11,637 bases of DNA from an uncultured Selenomonadaceae bacterium (GCA_905233325.1 CAJODU010000035.1:1-11637); one strand, 5' to 3'; positions 1 to 6,751 are shown, counted from the first letter of the stretch. A program made the numbers and translations. The notes: a model not told the origin generated them from the letters alone.

Positions 1-888
1 GGCAGTCTGAACGTCGTTGAAATTCACGGCAATCAAGTGGCACACGTCAAAGAAAATGCCGATCTTTCAAAAAATCTTCATATAGTGCCTACAGGTTTGC
101 TTGAGTATATCTCATTTAACCAAGACTCAAAGAACAATCACGCCGGTGCTCTTGCCAATACTAATCTTCGCCTTGCTATCTCCAACGCCATTGATCGTGA
201 ATCTTTGGTTGATAACTATGTTATGGACGGCTCACAGGCAACTTATACGGCTATACCTCTGCAATTTGCTCCAAATGCAGAAACCGGCGAATACTTTTCC
301 GAAAATCAAAAACAATTTGCTGACTATGTCGGTTTCAATGTTGATAAAGCCCGCGAATATCTCGAAAAAGCCAAGAGTGAACTCGGCAGAGACAATTTCC
401 AATTCTATGTAATTTATGCAAATGATGGCGGCGACAGAATTGTAAAAGTTGTCCAAGCTATCAAGTCACAAGTTGAGGAGAATTTGCCGGGTGTTGTTCT
501 TAATCTCCAGCCTATGCCTAAAGCTGAATATCTGGATCGCCTCACTAAAAACAGCTATGATATTGCCCTCACAAATTGGACGCCTGATTATGATGATCCT
601 ATGACTTTCCTGACACTCTGGACAACTGAAGGTTGCGAGATTGCGGAACATTGGAGCAATGCGGATTATGATAAAATAATTGCCGATTGCTCTTCAGGAG
701 AGCTTGCGGGTAAATACAACGCTCGCTGGGAAGCCTTGTACGACGCTGAGAAGATACTTTTGGAGAATGCTGTCATTGCTCCTCTCTATACCTCCTCAAA
801 TTCCGTGCTGATTTCCGACAACGTCAGCGGTATCGAGTACCATTCCGCCGGTGTCCAGAGAGTTTTCAAATCCGCAGTGGTCAAATAA
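1..888 (+). CDS. oppA: Peptide ABC transporter substrate-binding protein (OppA/DppA type), 5'-truncated by window edge
   Basis: This is the C-terminal 295 residues of a family 5 extracellular solute-binding protein (SBP_bac_5), which captures oligo- or dipeptides outside the membrane and delivers them to the permease pair encoded next. The reading frame is open from base 1, so the true start lies upstream; the in-frame GTG at 37 is internal. Family features seen are the segment around NLRLAISNAIDRESLVDNYV (a stretch typical of the family), the later YDIALTNWTPDYDDPMTFL region of lobe II, and the C-terminal APLYTSSNSVLISDNVSGI part. The signal peptide and any lipobox would be outside the window. 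Its stop lies one base before the oppB start, so the two genes are tightly coupled. The exact substrate (di-, oligopeptide, nickel or other) cannot be told from this part, so the Opp name is a convenience. Confidence 0.88.
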   Translation, partial: GSLNVVEIHGNQVAHVKENADLSKNLHIVPTGLLEYISFNQDSKNNHAGALANTNLRLAISNAIDRESLVDNYVMDGSQATYTAIPLQFAPNAETGEYFSENQKQFADYVGFNVDKAREYLEKAKSELGRDNFQFYVIYANDGGDRIVKVVQAIKSQVEENLPGVVLNLQPMPKAEYLDRLTKNSYDIALTNWTPDYDDPMTFLTLWTTEGCEIAEHWSNADYDKIIADCSSGELAGKYNARWEALYDAEKILLENAVIAPLYTSSNSVLISDNVSGIEYHSAGVQRVFKSAVVK

Positions 889-889
889 T

Positions 890-1831
890 ATGGCAAAATA
901 CATAACAAAAAGGATTTTGATGTCACTGTTGACGCTCTTTTTGATAATCTTTGTGCTCTTCGTTTTGATTAGGATAATGCCGGGCAATCCGTTCCCTGTC
1001 GAGCGAATGAGTGCAGAGATGATCTTGCAGAAAAGGGCGGAATTGGGACTTGATAATCCTATTATGGTGCAGTTTGCTGATTATATGTCACTACTTTTGA
1101 GCGGCAGTTTCGGCAACGGCACCTCTCTTTACAACGGCGCACCGATTAAGCCTATACTTTTAACTTGCTTGGAAAATTCCTTCAAAATCGGTGTGCTGTC
1201 TATCCTTTTTGGAACGGTAACAGGATTATTAATTGGTATTACCGCAGCCCTTCATCGTGGAAAGTTCCTTGACGGTTTCTGTACAGTTCTTTCCATTCTC
1301 GGTGTCTGTATTCCCTCGTATGTTTTTATGATCTTCCTGCAGTACACCTTCTCCTACAAAATACCATTCTTTCCATATTTTTTTGATCCGTCACAATTTC
1401 TATTCTCTTCGATAATGCCGTCACTCTCGTTGAGTTTGCTGTCAGTGTCAGTGATAGCACGTTTCACCCGCAACGAGATGGTTGAGGTGATGAACTCTGA
1501 TTATGTCAAATTGGCGGAATCTAAGGGAATTTATGGCTTTCAACTGATGCGGAAACACGTCTTGCGAAATGCACTGATTCCCGTTGTAACTGTCATAGCT
1601 CCGCTGGTGGTGGATTTATTGACAGGTGCAATGGTCATCGAAAAGATTTACGGAATCAATGGAGTGGGTAAGTTGATGGTTGATGCTATTGCCGGAGAGG
1701 GTATTGATTATAATTACGTCTTGGCTCTCGGTATCGTCTTTTCTTCGCTGTACATAGGCGTAATGCTTATACTTGACATTCTTTACGGAATAATAGATCC
1801 GCGCATAAGATTGGCGGCGAAGGAGCATTGA
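890..1831 (+). CDS. oppB: Peptide ABC transporter permease OppB/DppB
   Basis: This is an inner-membrane permease of the binding-protein-dependent transport family, 313 residues, which forms the translocation pore with OppC. The N-terminal MAKYITKRILMSLLTLFLII is the usual first membrane helix of this family, followed by RIMPGNPF, another family hallmark. The cytoplasmic coupling (EAA-like) loop that contacts the ATPase is near residues 200-225, around SDYVKLAESKGI and MRKHVLRNALIPV. The C-terminal part carries the typical IEKIYGINGVGKLMVDAI and ends ILYGIIDPRIRL. I chose ATG 890 because it gives the standard family N-terminus; the in-frame GTG at 851 lies inside oppA. No good Shine-Dalgarno precedes 890, so translation is probably coupled to oppA, whose stop ends at 888. 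Its own stop leads directly into the oppC ribosome binding region. Confidence 0.93.
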   Translation: MAKYITKRILMSLLTLFLIIFVLFVLIRIMPGNPFPVERMSAEMILQKRAELGLDNPIMVQFADYMSLLLSGSFGNGTSLYNGAPIKPILLTCLENSFKIGVLSILFGTVTGLLIGITAALHRGKFLDGFCTVLSILGVCIPSYVFMIFLQYTFSYKIPFFPYFFDPSQFLFSSIMPSLSLSLLSVSVIARFTRNEMVEVMNSDYVKLAESKGIYGFQLMRKHVLRNALIPVVTVIAPLVVDLLTGAMVIEKIYGINGVGKLMVDAIAGEGIDYNYVLALGIVFSSLYIGVMLILDILYGIIDPRIRLAAKEH

Positions 1832-1833
1832 GC

Positions 1834-2820
1834 ATGGAAAAGACTTACACACCCCAAAAAGGTGATTTTGATTTTATTTCGGACAGAGATATAAACGTTG
1901 ATTTAAATTTTGCCTCTCAAGGTTATTGGAAAGGCGTAGCTATACATTTTCTGCGCGATCGTTTTGCTATGACCGGCTTGCTCTTGGTAAGCATTATAAT
2001 CTTGTTTGCTGTCTTTGCTCCTATTTTGAGCTCCTACAGCTATCAAGACATCATCTCCGCGACTGATACAAACGGCAAGCAAATCGTTGCTAAGAGTCTA
2101 TCACCTCAGTTTGCAGGTGACGGTGAGGGCTTTTTTGTTGACAGGACTTTCCTTTTCGGCACGGACGATATGGGACGCGATCTTTGGACAAGGACTTGGC
2201 AAGGTGCACGTGTCTCCTTGATCATTGCATTTGTGGCGATCTTTATTGATATGCTCATTGGAATGAGTTACGGTCTCTTTTCCGGATTCTTCGGCGGTCA
2301 CGTTGATAATATTATGCAGCGATTCATTGAGATCATCGGCAGCATACCAACTCTCGTTATTATTTCTATCTTGGCAATCTTTATGGACAAGGGAATCGGG
2401 CTTGTTATTGCCTCTTTGCTGATAACCGAATGGATTGGAATGAGTAAGATTGCTCGCGCAGAGTGCCTGAAACTCAAAGAGCGTGAGTATGTCCTTGCGA
2501 GCAGGACACTCGGTGCAAGCAGTTTTCACATAATATTCAAGCAGATTTTGCCCAACACCATAGGACCTGTAATAACGCAAGTGATGTTTTCGATACCCGT
2601 TGCAATCTTTACAGAGGCCTTCTTGAGCTTTGTCGGCGTTGGTATTGTCCTGCCGCAATGCTCCATAGGTTCACTGATTGAGGCAGGATTTAACAATATA
2701 ACGATTCTTCCCTATCAAATTCTGCCACCTATAGTTGTGCTGGCGATCCTTATGCTTGGCTTTAATCTGATTGGTGACGGTTTCCGTGCAGCACTGTCTC
2801 CCAAACTTGAGGATATGTAG
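1834..2820 (+). CDS. oppC: Peptide ABC transporter permease OppC/DppC
   Basis: This is the second membrane permease of the peptide importer, 328 residues. An N-terminal cytoplasmic segment is followed by a first membrane helix (FAMTGLLLVSIIILFAVFAP), as in the OppC_N domain. An extracytoplasmic loop then leads to the family hallmark FGTDDMGRDLWTRTWQGARV. The coupling loop contains EWIGMSKIARAECLKL and EYVLASRTLGA, ending in the ILPNTIGPVI stretch, and should contact the ATPase. The C-terminus has the typical GDGFRAALSPKLE. I prefer ATG 1834 over the in-frame TTG 1828 because AGGAG at 1821-1825 is eight bases from the ATG but only two from the TTG. That start leaves just two bases after the oppB stop. 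Length and motifs are normal and no defect is seen. Confidence 0.93.
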   Translation: MEKTYTPQKGDFDFISDRDINVDLNFASQGYWKGVAIHFLRDRFAMTGLLLVSIIILFAVFAPILSSYSYQDIISATDTNGKQIVAKSLSPQFAGDGEGFFVDRTFLFGTDDMGRDLWTRTWQGARVSLIIAFVAIFIDMLIGMSYGLFSGFFGGHVDNIMQRFIEIIGSIPTLVIISILAIFMDKGIGLVIASLLITEWIGMSKIARAECLKLKEREYVLASRTLGASSFHIIFKQILPNTIGPVITQVMFSIPVAIFTEAFLSFVGVGIVLPQCSIGSLIEAGFNNITILPYQILPPIVVLAILMLGFNLIGDGFRAALSPKLEDM

Positions 2821-2829
2821 GAGAGTGCC

Positions 2830-3876
2830 ATGGAGAAAAATATTCTTTCAATAAAAAATCTTGATATTACCTTCCGCACAAATGCCGGAAATATCCACGC
2901 CATTCGCGGTGTCAATGTTGATCTGCCGCTCGGCAAGACCATTGCCATTGTCGGTGAGTCGGGTTCCGGAAAGTCCGTCACAATGAAGGCAGTCACGGGA
3001 CTTTTAGACGATAACAGCATTATCAACAGCGGCAGTATTTTTTATAATCGTGCAGGTGAAAAGCCTCTTGATTTGCTGACTCTGACGAAGAAGGAATTGC
3101 GTCAGAAGATTAACGGACAGCAAATAGCAATGGTATTTCAAGACCCTATGACGAGCTTGGATCCGACAATGCAGATCGGTGAGCAGATTATGGAAGGTAT
3201 GTTCCTGCACAAAAAAATTTCTAAATCAGATGCACGCGATAAAGCGATTGAGTTATTAAATCTGGTTGGTATCATCGACGCGGAAAAGCGTATGAAAAAT
3301 TATCCTCATCAACTTTCCGGCGGAATGAGGCAGCGTGTCGTAATCGCGATCGCTCTTTCCTGCGAGCCTGAGATTTTAATTTGTGACGAACCGACAACTG
3401 CTCTCGACGTTACCATACAAGCGCGAATCTTGGATTTAATCAAGGACATTCAATCAAAAATGGGCTTATCCGTTATTTACATAACTCACGATTTAGGCGT
3501 CGTGGCTAAGGTTGCTGATTATGTCAACGTCATGTATGCCGGCAAGATCATTGAATATGGCACGGTTGATGAAATTTTCTACGACCCGCGCCACCCTTAC
3601 ACTTGGGGCTTACTCTCTGCAATGCCTGATTTAGAGACTGATGATGATAGGCTTTACTCAATACCGGGCAGTCCGCCTAATCTTCTGCACGAGCCAAAAG
3701 GTGACGCTTTCGCCGCGAGAAATAAATTTGCTATGAAAATCGACGAGAAGGCAGAGCCGCCCCTGTTCAAAATCTCTGATACTCATTACGCCGCAACTTG
3801 GCTGCTCCATCCCGACGCTCCAAAAGTTGATATGCCGAAAGAATTAAAATTGAGATTGGAGCGATTCGGAAAATAG
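2830..3876 (+). CDS. oppD: Peptide ABC transporter ATP-binding protein OppD/DppD
   Basis: This cytoplasmic ATPase subunit, 348 residues, powers peptide import. It has a complete nucleotide-binding domain: Walker A GESGSGKS (42-49), Q-loop Gln104 in MVFQDPMTSLDP, ABC signature LSGGMRQR (162-169), Walker B ILICDE (182-187), and the H-loop His220 in ITHDLGVV. The C-terminal oligo_HPY extension begins at RHPYTWGLLSAMPDL (254-268). In many DppD/OppD proteins this extension carries four cysteines that bind an iron-sulfur cluster; here the matching positions read Asp292, Asn298, Asp305 and Thr323, so no cluster is expected. AGGAG at 2819-2823 overlaps the oppC stop and sits six bases from the ATG. 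The usual partner ATPase oppF does not follow; the next gene is rpsF. OppF may be encoded elsewhere, or the protein may work as a homodimer. OppD and DppD cannot be separated firmly here. Confidence 0.93.
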   Translation: MEKNILSIKNLDITFRTNAGNIHAIRGVNVDLPLGKTIAIVGESGSGKSVTMKAVTGLLDDNSIINSGSIFYNRAGEKPLDLLTLTKKELRQKINGQQIAMVFQDPMTSLDPTMQIGEQIMEGMFLHKKISKSDARDKAIELLNLVGIIDAEKRMKNYPHQLSGGMRQRVVIAIALSCEPEILICDEPTTALDVTIQARILDLIKDIQSKMGLSVIYITHDLGVVAKVADYVNVMYAGKIIEYGTVDEIFYDPRHPYTWGLLSAMPDLETDDDRLYSIPGSPPNLLHEPKGDAFAARNKFAMKIDEKAEPPLFKISDTHYAATWLLHPDAPKVDMPKELKLRLERFGK

Positions 3877-3901
3877 AAAATATATTATTTTTAAAAAAAA
3901 C

Positions 3902-3930
3902 TTGATTATTTAAAAAAAAAGTGATATAGT
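3902..3930 (+). promoter_or_regulatory. Predicted sigma-70/SigA promoter for rpsF-ssb-rpsR
   Basis: A -35 box TTGATT (3902-3907) is separated by exactly 17 bases from a -10 box TATAGT (3925-3930). TG at 3922-3923 one base before the -10 makes it an extended -10 promoter. Two A-tracts flank or lie within the region, A8 at 3893-3900 and A9 at 3912-3920, with centres about two helical turns apart; the first could act as an UP-like element. Transcription would start near 3937, giving a leader of about 80 bases before the rpsF GTG. The promoter begins 26 bases after the oppD stop. It rests on consensus match and context only. Confidence 0.75.
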
Positions 3931-3964
3931 ACATTAACGTGTGAATGAGTTAATACTTGTTTAC

Positions 3965-4005
3965 ATCTTCCCTGCTCCGACAAGAGCGGAGCCACAGTCC
4001 AAAGA
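3965..4005 (+). promoter_or_regulatory. Candidate S6:S18 ribosomal protein leader (autoregulatory hairpin) upstream of rpsF
   Basis: The rpsF leader can form a strong hairpin: GCTCCG at 3974-3979 pairs with CGGAGC at 3987-3992 around a seven-base loop. An alternative pairing closes CTG (3972-3974) on CAG (3995-3997) and leaves CCA (3992-3994) as an asymmetric bulge on the 3' side. Leaders of rpsF in many bacteria are known to carry a bulged hairpin that mimics the 16S rRNA site of the S6:S18 complex and lets that complex repress its own mRNA. Position, size and the C-rich bulge fit that element, and the genes for both S6 and S18 are in this operon. The exact consensus was not checked against a covariance model, so the identity is inference. 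Confidence 0.5.
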
Positions 4006-4021
4006 GGAGGTGTTTTTTGTG
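4006..4021 (+). promoter_or_regulatory. Ribosome binding site that fixes the rpsF GTG start
   Basis: GGAGG at 4006-4010 is eight bases from GTG 4019-4021. The earlier in-frame GTG at 3941 would start only a few bases into the predicted transcript without a ribosome binding site, and would add 26 residues foreign to S6, so 4019 is preferred. Confidence 0.85.
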
Positions 4022-4312
4022 AGAAAATATGAAGTAGTATTTATCGTCAAGCCGCTTGAAGAAGAAGCTGTCAATGCTGTCATCGAAAAGTTTGCTAAAC
4101 TCATTACGGCTAACGGCGGTACAATTGACAAGGAAGATCGCTGGGGTAAGAAGCGTCTTGCCTATGAGATCAAAGACGAAATAGAAGGATATTATGTCCT
4201 CTTCTACGTCACTTGTGAGCCTGCTTGTGTTGACGAATGCGATCGTGTTATGAAGATCACTGATGAACTTCTCAAGCATATGATCGTTCGTTCTGATGAG
4301 AAAGAGGCTTAA
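4019..4312 (+). CDS. rpsF: Small ribosomal subunit protein S6 (bS6)
   Basis: S6 binds the central domain of 16S rRNA in the 30S platform as a heterodimer with S18, which is encoded two genes downstream. The 97-residue length and sequence are typical: the N-terminus RKYEVVFIVKPLEEEAVNAV, the conserved DRWGKKRLAYEIKDEIEGYY block (an S6 hallmark), and the C-terminal MKITDELLKHMIV. The start is the GTG at 4019 because of the GGAGG at 4006 and because the protein then begins exactly where the family does. It is the first gene of the rpsF-ssb-rpsR operon and is preceded by a promoter and a structured leader that may allow feedback by S6:S18. The ssb start follows two bases after the stop. Confidence 0.97.
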   Translation: MRKYEVVFIVKPLEEEAVNAVIEKFAKLITANGGTIDKEDRWGKKRLAYEIKDEIEGYYVLFYVTCEPACVDECDRVMKITDELLKHMIVRSDEKEA

Positions 4313-4314
4313 TT

Positions 4315-4785
4315 ATGAATAAGGTTATTTTAACCGGCAATCTTGGTCGTGATCCCGAAGTTCGTTATACACAAACCGGCAAGGCAGTAGCGGGTTTTTC
4401 TATCGCAGTCAATAGAGGCTGGAGAAGTAAGAACGAAAATCAACAACAGCCTACGGTGGATTTCTTTAATGTAACTGCCTGGGATAAATTAGCCGAGTTT
4501 TGCGGCAAGTATTTGACCAAAGGAACGAAAATCTTGCTTGAAGGTCGTCTGCAATCCCGCAGCTATGAGGCACAAGACGGTACAAAAAGAAATGTTGTTG
4601 AAATTGTTGCCAATGATATTGAGTTTGCCGGGGCTAAACAACGTCAAGATAATGATGGCGGTTATTCTAATTCGGGCTATGCTCAGAATAATAGATCTTC
4701 AGGTTCGTCATATGGCGGCGGAGATGATATGGTTGATAGCGGACATGCAGGAAACAAAGACGAAGATATGGATATTCCATTTTAG
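4315..4785 (+). CDS. ssb: Single-stranded DNA-binding protein SSB
   Basis: SSB coats single-stranded DNA in replication, recombination and repair and recruits partner proteins through its tail. The 156 residues show the standard layout. An OB-fold occupies about residues 1-106, beginning MNKVILTGNLGRDPEVRYTQ and including VDFFNVTAWDKLAEFCGKYL and the ILLEGRLQSRSYEAQDG strand region. A Gly/Ser/Asn-rich disordered linker runs from about 107 to 146, and the acidic tip DMDIPF docks SSB-interacting proteins. AAGAGG at 4301-4306, inside the end of rpsF, is the ribosome binding site. The position between rpsF and rpsR is the conserved Gram-positive arrangement, so its expression is probably tied to ribosomal protein supply. 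No anomalies seen. Confidence 0.97.
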   Translation: MNKVILTGNLGRDPEVRYTQTGKAVAGFSIAVNRGWRSKNENQQQPTVDFFNVTAWDKLAEFCGKYLTKGTKILLEGRLQSRSYEAQDGTKRNVVEIVANDIEFAGAKQRQDNDGGYSNSGYAQNNRSSGSSYGGGDDMVDSGHAGNKDEDMDIPF

Positions 4786-4803
4786 TGAGAGGAGGATTCT
4801 CCA

Positions 4804-5034
4804 ATGAGACGTGAGAGAGGCAGGAGACCGCGCAAAAAGGTTTGCGCCTTCTGTGTTGATAAAATCGAAAATATTGACTATAAAGATGCGGCAAAGCTCC
4901 GCAGATTCATTACCGAGCGTGGAAAGATTTTACCGCGCCGTATCAGCGGTAACTGTGCAAAACATCAACGTCAGGTGACAGTGGCAATCAAGCGTGCAAG
5001 AAATATTGCACTTCTTCCATTCACTGCAGATTAA
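4804..5034 (+). CDS. rpsR: Small ribosomal subunit protein S18 (bS18), zinc-binding form
   Basis: S18 pairs with S6 on the 30S platform. The 76-residue protein has a basic N-terminus (MRRERGRRPRKK), the conserved core DYKDAAKLRRFITERGKILP, and the C-terminal RQVTVAIKRARNIALLPF that marks the family. Cys14 and Cys17 together with Cys51 and His54 form a CX2C...CX2H set, the pattern of the zinc-binding version of S18; many bacteria have a cysteine-free version as well or instead. AGGAGG at 4790-4795 is eight bases before the ATG and five after the ssb stop. It is the last gene of the operon, and an intrinsic terminator follows 20 bases after its stop. Confidence 0.97.
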   Translation: MRRERGRRPRKKVCAFCVDKIENIDYKDAAKLRRFITERGKILPRRISGNCAKHQRQVTVAIKRARNIALLPFTAD

Positions 5035-5054
5035 AATATTGTTCGATATAAATG

Positions 5055-5088
5055 AAAGGCTGCCGTACAGTCAAAAGGCAGTCTTTTT
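5055..5088 (+). terminator. Intrinsic terminator after rpsR
   Basis: AAAGGCTGCC at 5055-5064 pairs with GGCAGTCTTT at 5077-5086 (one G-U pair) around a 12-base loop, and the 3' arm merges into a T-run at 5084-5088. This is a normal rho-independent terminator for rpsF-ssb-rpsR. The AGGAGG of the next gene begins only five bases after the T-run, so the same hairpin may also sit in the leader of that gene. Confidence 0.85.
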
Positions 5089-5093
5089 ATAGT

Positions 5094-5110
5094 AGGAGGG
5101 GTAATTGATG
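5094..5110 (+). promoter_or_regulatory. Ribosome binding site deciding the esterase start (TTGATG pair)
   Basis: AGGAGG at 5094-5099 precedes two adjacent in-frame start codons, TTG 5105 and ATG 5108. Spacing is eight bases to the ATG and five to the TTG, so ATG 5108 is preferred. The choice changes the signal peptide by one methionine only. Confidence 0.75.
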
Positions 5111-6739
5111 AATAAAAAAGCTAAGCACATGTTGATTGCTGCCGTAAGTGCAGGAGTGTTGACAATGATGCCTACGATCGTTCCCAATGTGGCACTTGCT
5201 CAACCGGAAAACGGTGTGGAGGCTCCCCTTGTTCAAATGAAAAGTTACGACTTGACATTTGACAAATCTATCGGAAAAGAGTATTCTAAGAATTGCAATG
5301 GTCGCATAGTAGAATATTTTGCTTACGAAAATATTGTCTATGTCAGTAAACCCAAGAGCGTTGAATATCAATCCATGAATATTTACATACCGAAGGGCTA
5401 TCTTGACGGCAAGACTATCAACGGCTATACTGCCAAAACCGCGCCTATATTTTTGCCTAATGGTGTTGGCGGATATATGCCGGGTAAGGCTCTTACGCCT
5501 GTCGAGAATGACAGAATGTCCGGCGGCGGCGCAAATGCTGTCCTCTATGCCCTTTCGAGAGGCTATGTAGTTGCTTGTCCTGCCATTCGCGGCCGTACAA
5601 ATGTCAGCAATAACGTCTACATTGGAAAGGCTCCTGCACTTATCGTCGACTACAAGGCGGCTGTGAGGTATTTGAGATTTAATCACAATAATCTGCCAGC
5701 CGGAGATACGGAGAAGATTATCTCCAACGGAACAAGTGCAGGCGGTGCATTATCAGCACTTCTCGGCGTTACCGGCAATGCTGAAGAGTATGTGCCTTAT
5801 CTTAAAGAGATTGGTGCCGCCAACGAAAATGATGCTATCTTTGCATCAAGCGACTATTGCCCTATCACTAATCTTGAACATGCAGATATGGCTTACGAGT
5901 GGATCTTCAACGGTGTGACAGAATATCATCAAGGCAAGCAAATGATGATGCCTGGTCAAAGGCCTCAACAATTAACCGATCAGCTCAAGAAGAAATTACC
6001 TCCCGCCGGAGGTAAGGAACGACCGAACAATGCACCTTTGGAGACCGGCAAAGCATCTGCTATGACGAAGGAAGAGATAGCCGTCTCAAGTATCTTAAAA
6101 TCAGAGTTCCCGCGTTATGTCAACAGTTTAGATCTGCGCGACAAAAATGACAAGGTTCTCAACCTCGATGATAAGGGTAATGGTGCATTTAAGGATTATA
6201 TCAAGAGCAAATACATTGAGTCTGCTCAATCTGCACTTGACAGCGGTGTTGATTTGTCTAATATTGATTGGGTGATTATTGATAATGATAAAGTCACGGA
6301 TATTGATCTCGGTAAATACGCAGTTGCTGTCACAAGATTGAAAGCGGCACCGGCCTTTGACAAGCTGGATTTGAGTTCCGGCGAGAATGATGAATTTGCT
6401 ACAAATAATAATACGCCACGCCACTTCACTCAAACTTCCAAGACTCATGAAATTAAAGAAGGCTCTGTTGCCGACGCCAAACTCATCAAAATGCTGAATC
6501 CGATGAGCTTTATTGGCGGCAATGTCAATACAGCCTCTCATTTCAGGATTCGTCACGGTGCAGAGGATAGAGATACTTCTCTGGCAATCCCCGCGATTCT
6601 TGCATTGAAGTTGGAGAATAGCGGCGTTGACGTTGACTTCTCTGTACCTTGGGCTCGCGGTCATGCCGGTGATTATGATCTTGAAGAACTCTTTGACTGG
6701 GCTGATAAAATCTGCAAGGCAGATCCACGCAATAAATAA
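5108..6739 (+). CDS. Secreted alpha/beta-hydrolase, subtype B tannase-like esterase
   Basis: This 543-residue protein is probably an exported serine esterase. Residues 1-31 form a signal peptide: KK near the start, a hydrophobic core, then VALA before Gln32. No lipobox cysteine is present, so it is not a lipoprotein. The nucleophile elbow is NGTSAGG with Ser210. The likely acid and base are in GAEDRDTSLAIP (Asp487, with Asp489 two residues on) and WARGHAGDYDLEELF (His519). As I recall, bacterial subtype B tannases such as the Lactiplantibacillus plantarum enzyme use a Ser/Asp/His triad with the same 32-residue Asp-to-His distance and a second Asp two residues after the first, which touches the galloyl ring. 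The mid-protein insert around 275-320, with PPAGGKERP, is probably part of the lid region. It could split gallate or other hydroxycinnamate-type esters, but the substrate is inferred. It sits alone between the rpsR terminator and dnaN. Confidence 0.75.
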   Translation: MNKKAKHMLIAAVSAGVLTMMPTIVPNVALAQPENGVEAPLVQMKSYDLTFDKSIGKEYSKNCNGRIVEYFAYENIVYVSKPKSVEYQSMNIYIPKGYLDGKTINGYTAKTAPIFLPNGVGGYMPGKALTPVENDRMSGGGANAVLYALSRGYVVACPAIRGRTNVSNNVYIGKAPALIVDYKAAVRYLRFNHNNLPAGDTEKIISNGTSAGGALSALLGVTGNAEEYVPYLKEIGAANENDAIFASSDYCPITNLEHADMAYEWIFNGVTEYHQGKQMMMPGQRPQQLTDQLKKKLPPAGGKERPNNAPLETGKASAMTKEEIAVSSILKSEFPRYVNSLDLRDKNDKVLNLDDKGNGAFKDYIKSKYIESAQSALDSGVDLSNIDWVIIDNDKVTDIDLGKYAVAVTRLKAAPAFDKLDLSSGENDEFATNNNTPRHFTQTSKTHEIKEGSVADAKLIKMLNPMSFIGGNVNTASHFRIRHGAEDRDTSLAIPAILALKLENSGVDVDFSVPWARGHAGDYDLEELFDWADKICKADPRNK

Positions 6740-6751
6740 TTATTATACATT

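Noticed and set aside
37..39. GTG as start of the first gene
   Set aside because: The frame is open upstream to base 1 and the sequence there matches the interior of a solute-binding protein, so the gene is cut by the window edge.
2101..2658. Long open frame on the - strand opposite oppC (185 codons)
   Set aside because: It lies fully inside a well-supported permease gene, resembles no family I know, and has no ribosome binding site or context; it is a shadow of the coding strand.
3877..3900. AT-only inverted repeat after oppD as a terminator
   Set aside because: AAAATA/TATTTT has no GC pairs and is followed by an A-run rather than a T-run, so it cannot be a standard intrinsic terminator for the + strand.
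3941..4018. Upstream GTG giving S6 a 26-residue N-terminal extension
   Set aside because: It would start within a few bases of the predicted transcript start, has no ribosome binding site, and translates the leader hairpin; GTG 4019 has GGAGG and the family N-terminus.
5087..5686. Long open frame on the - strand opposite the esterase (199 codons)
   Set aside because: It overlaps the esterase signal peptide and catalytic-domain coding sequence. The + strand protein has clear motifs, and the antisense product has none.
6128..6664. Open frame on the - strand opposite the esterase C-terminal half (178 codons)
   Set aside because: It is fully antisense to the Asp/His catalytic region and has no recognisable domain or initiation signals.
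6743..6751. TTATACATT before dnaN as a DnaA box
   Set aside because: It matches the TTATNCACA consensus at seven of nine positions only, is a single copy, and there is no room for an origin in the 24-base gap.
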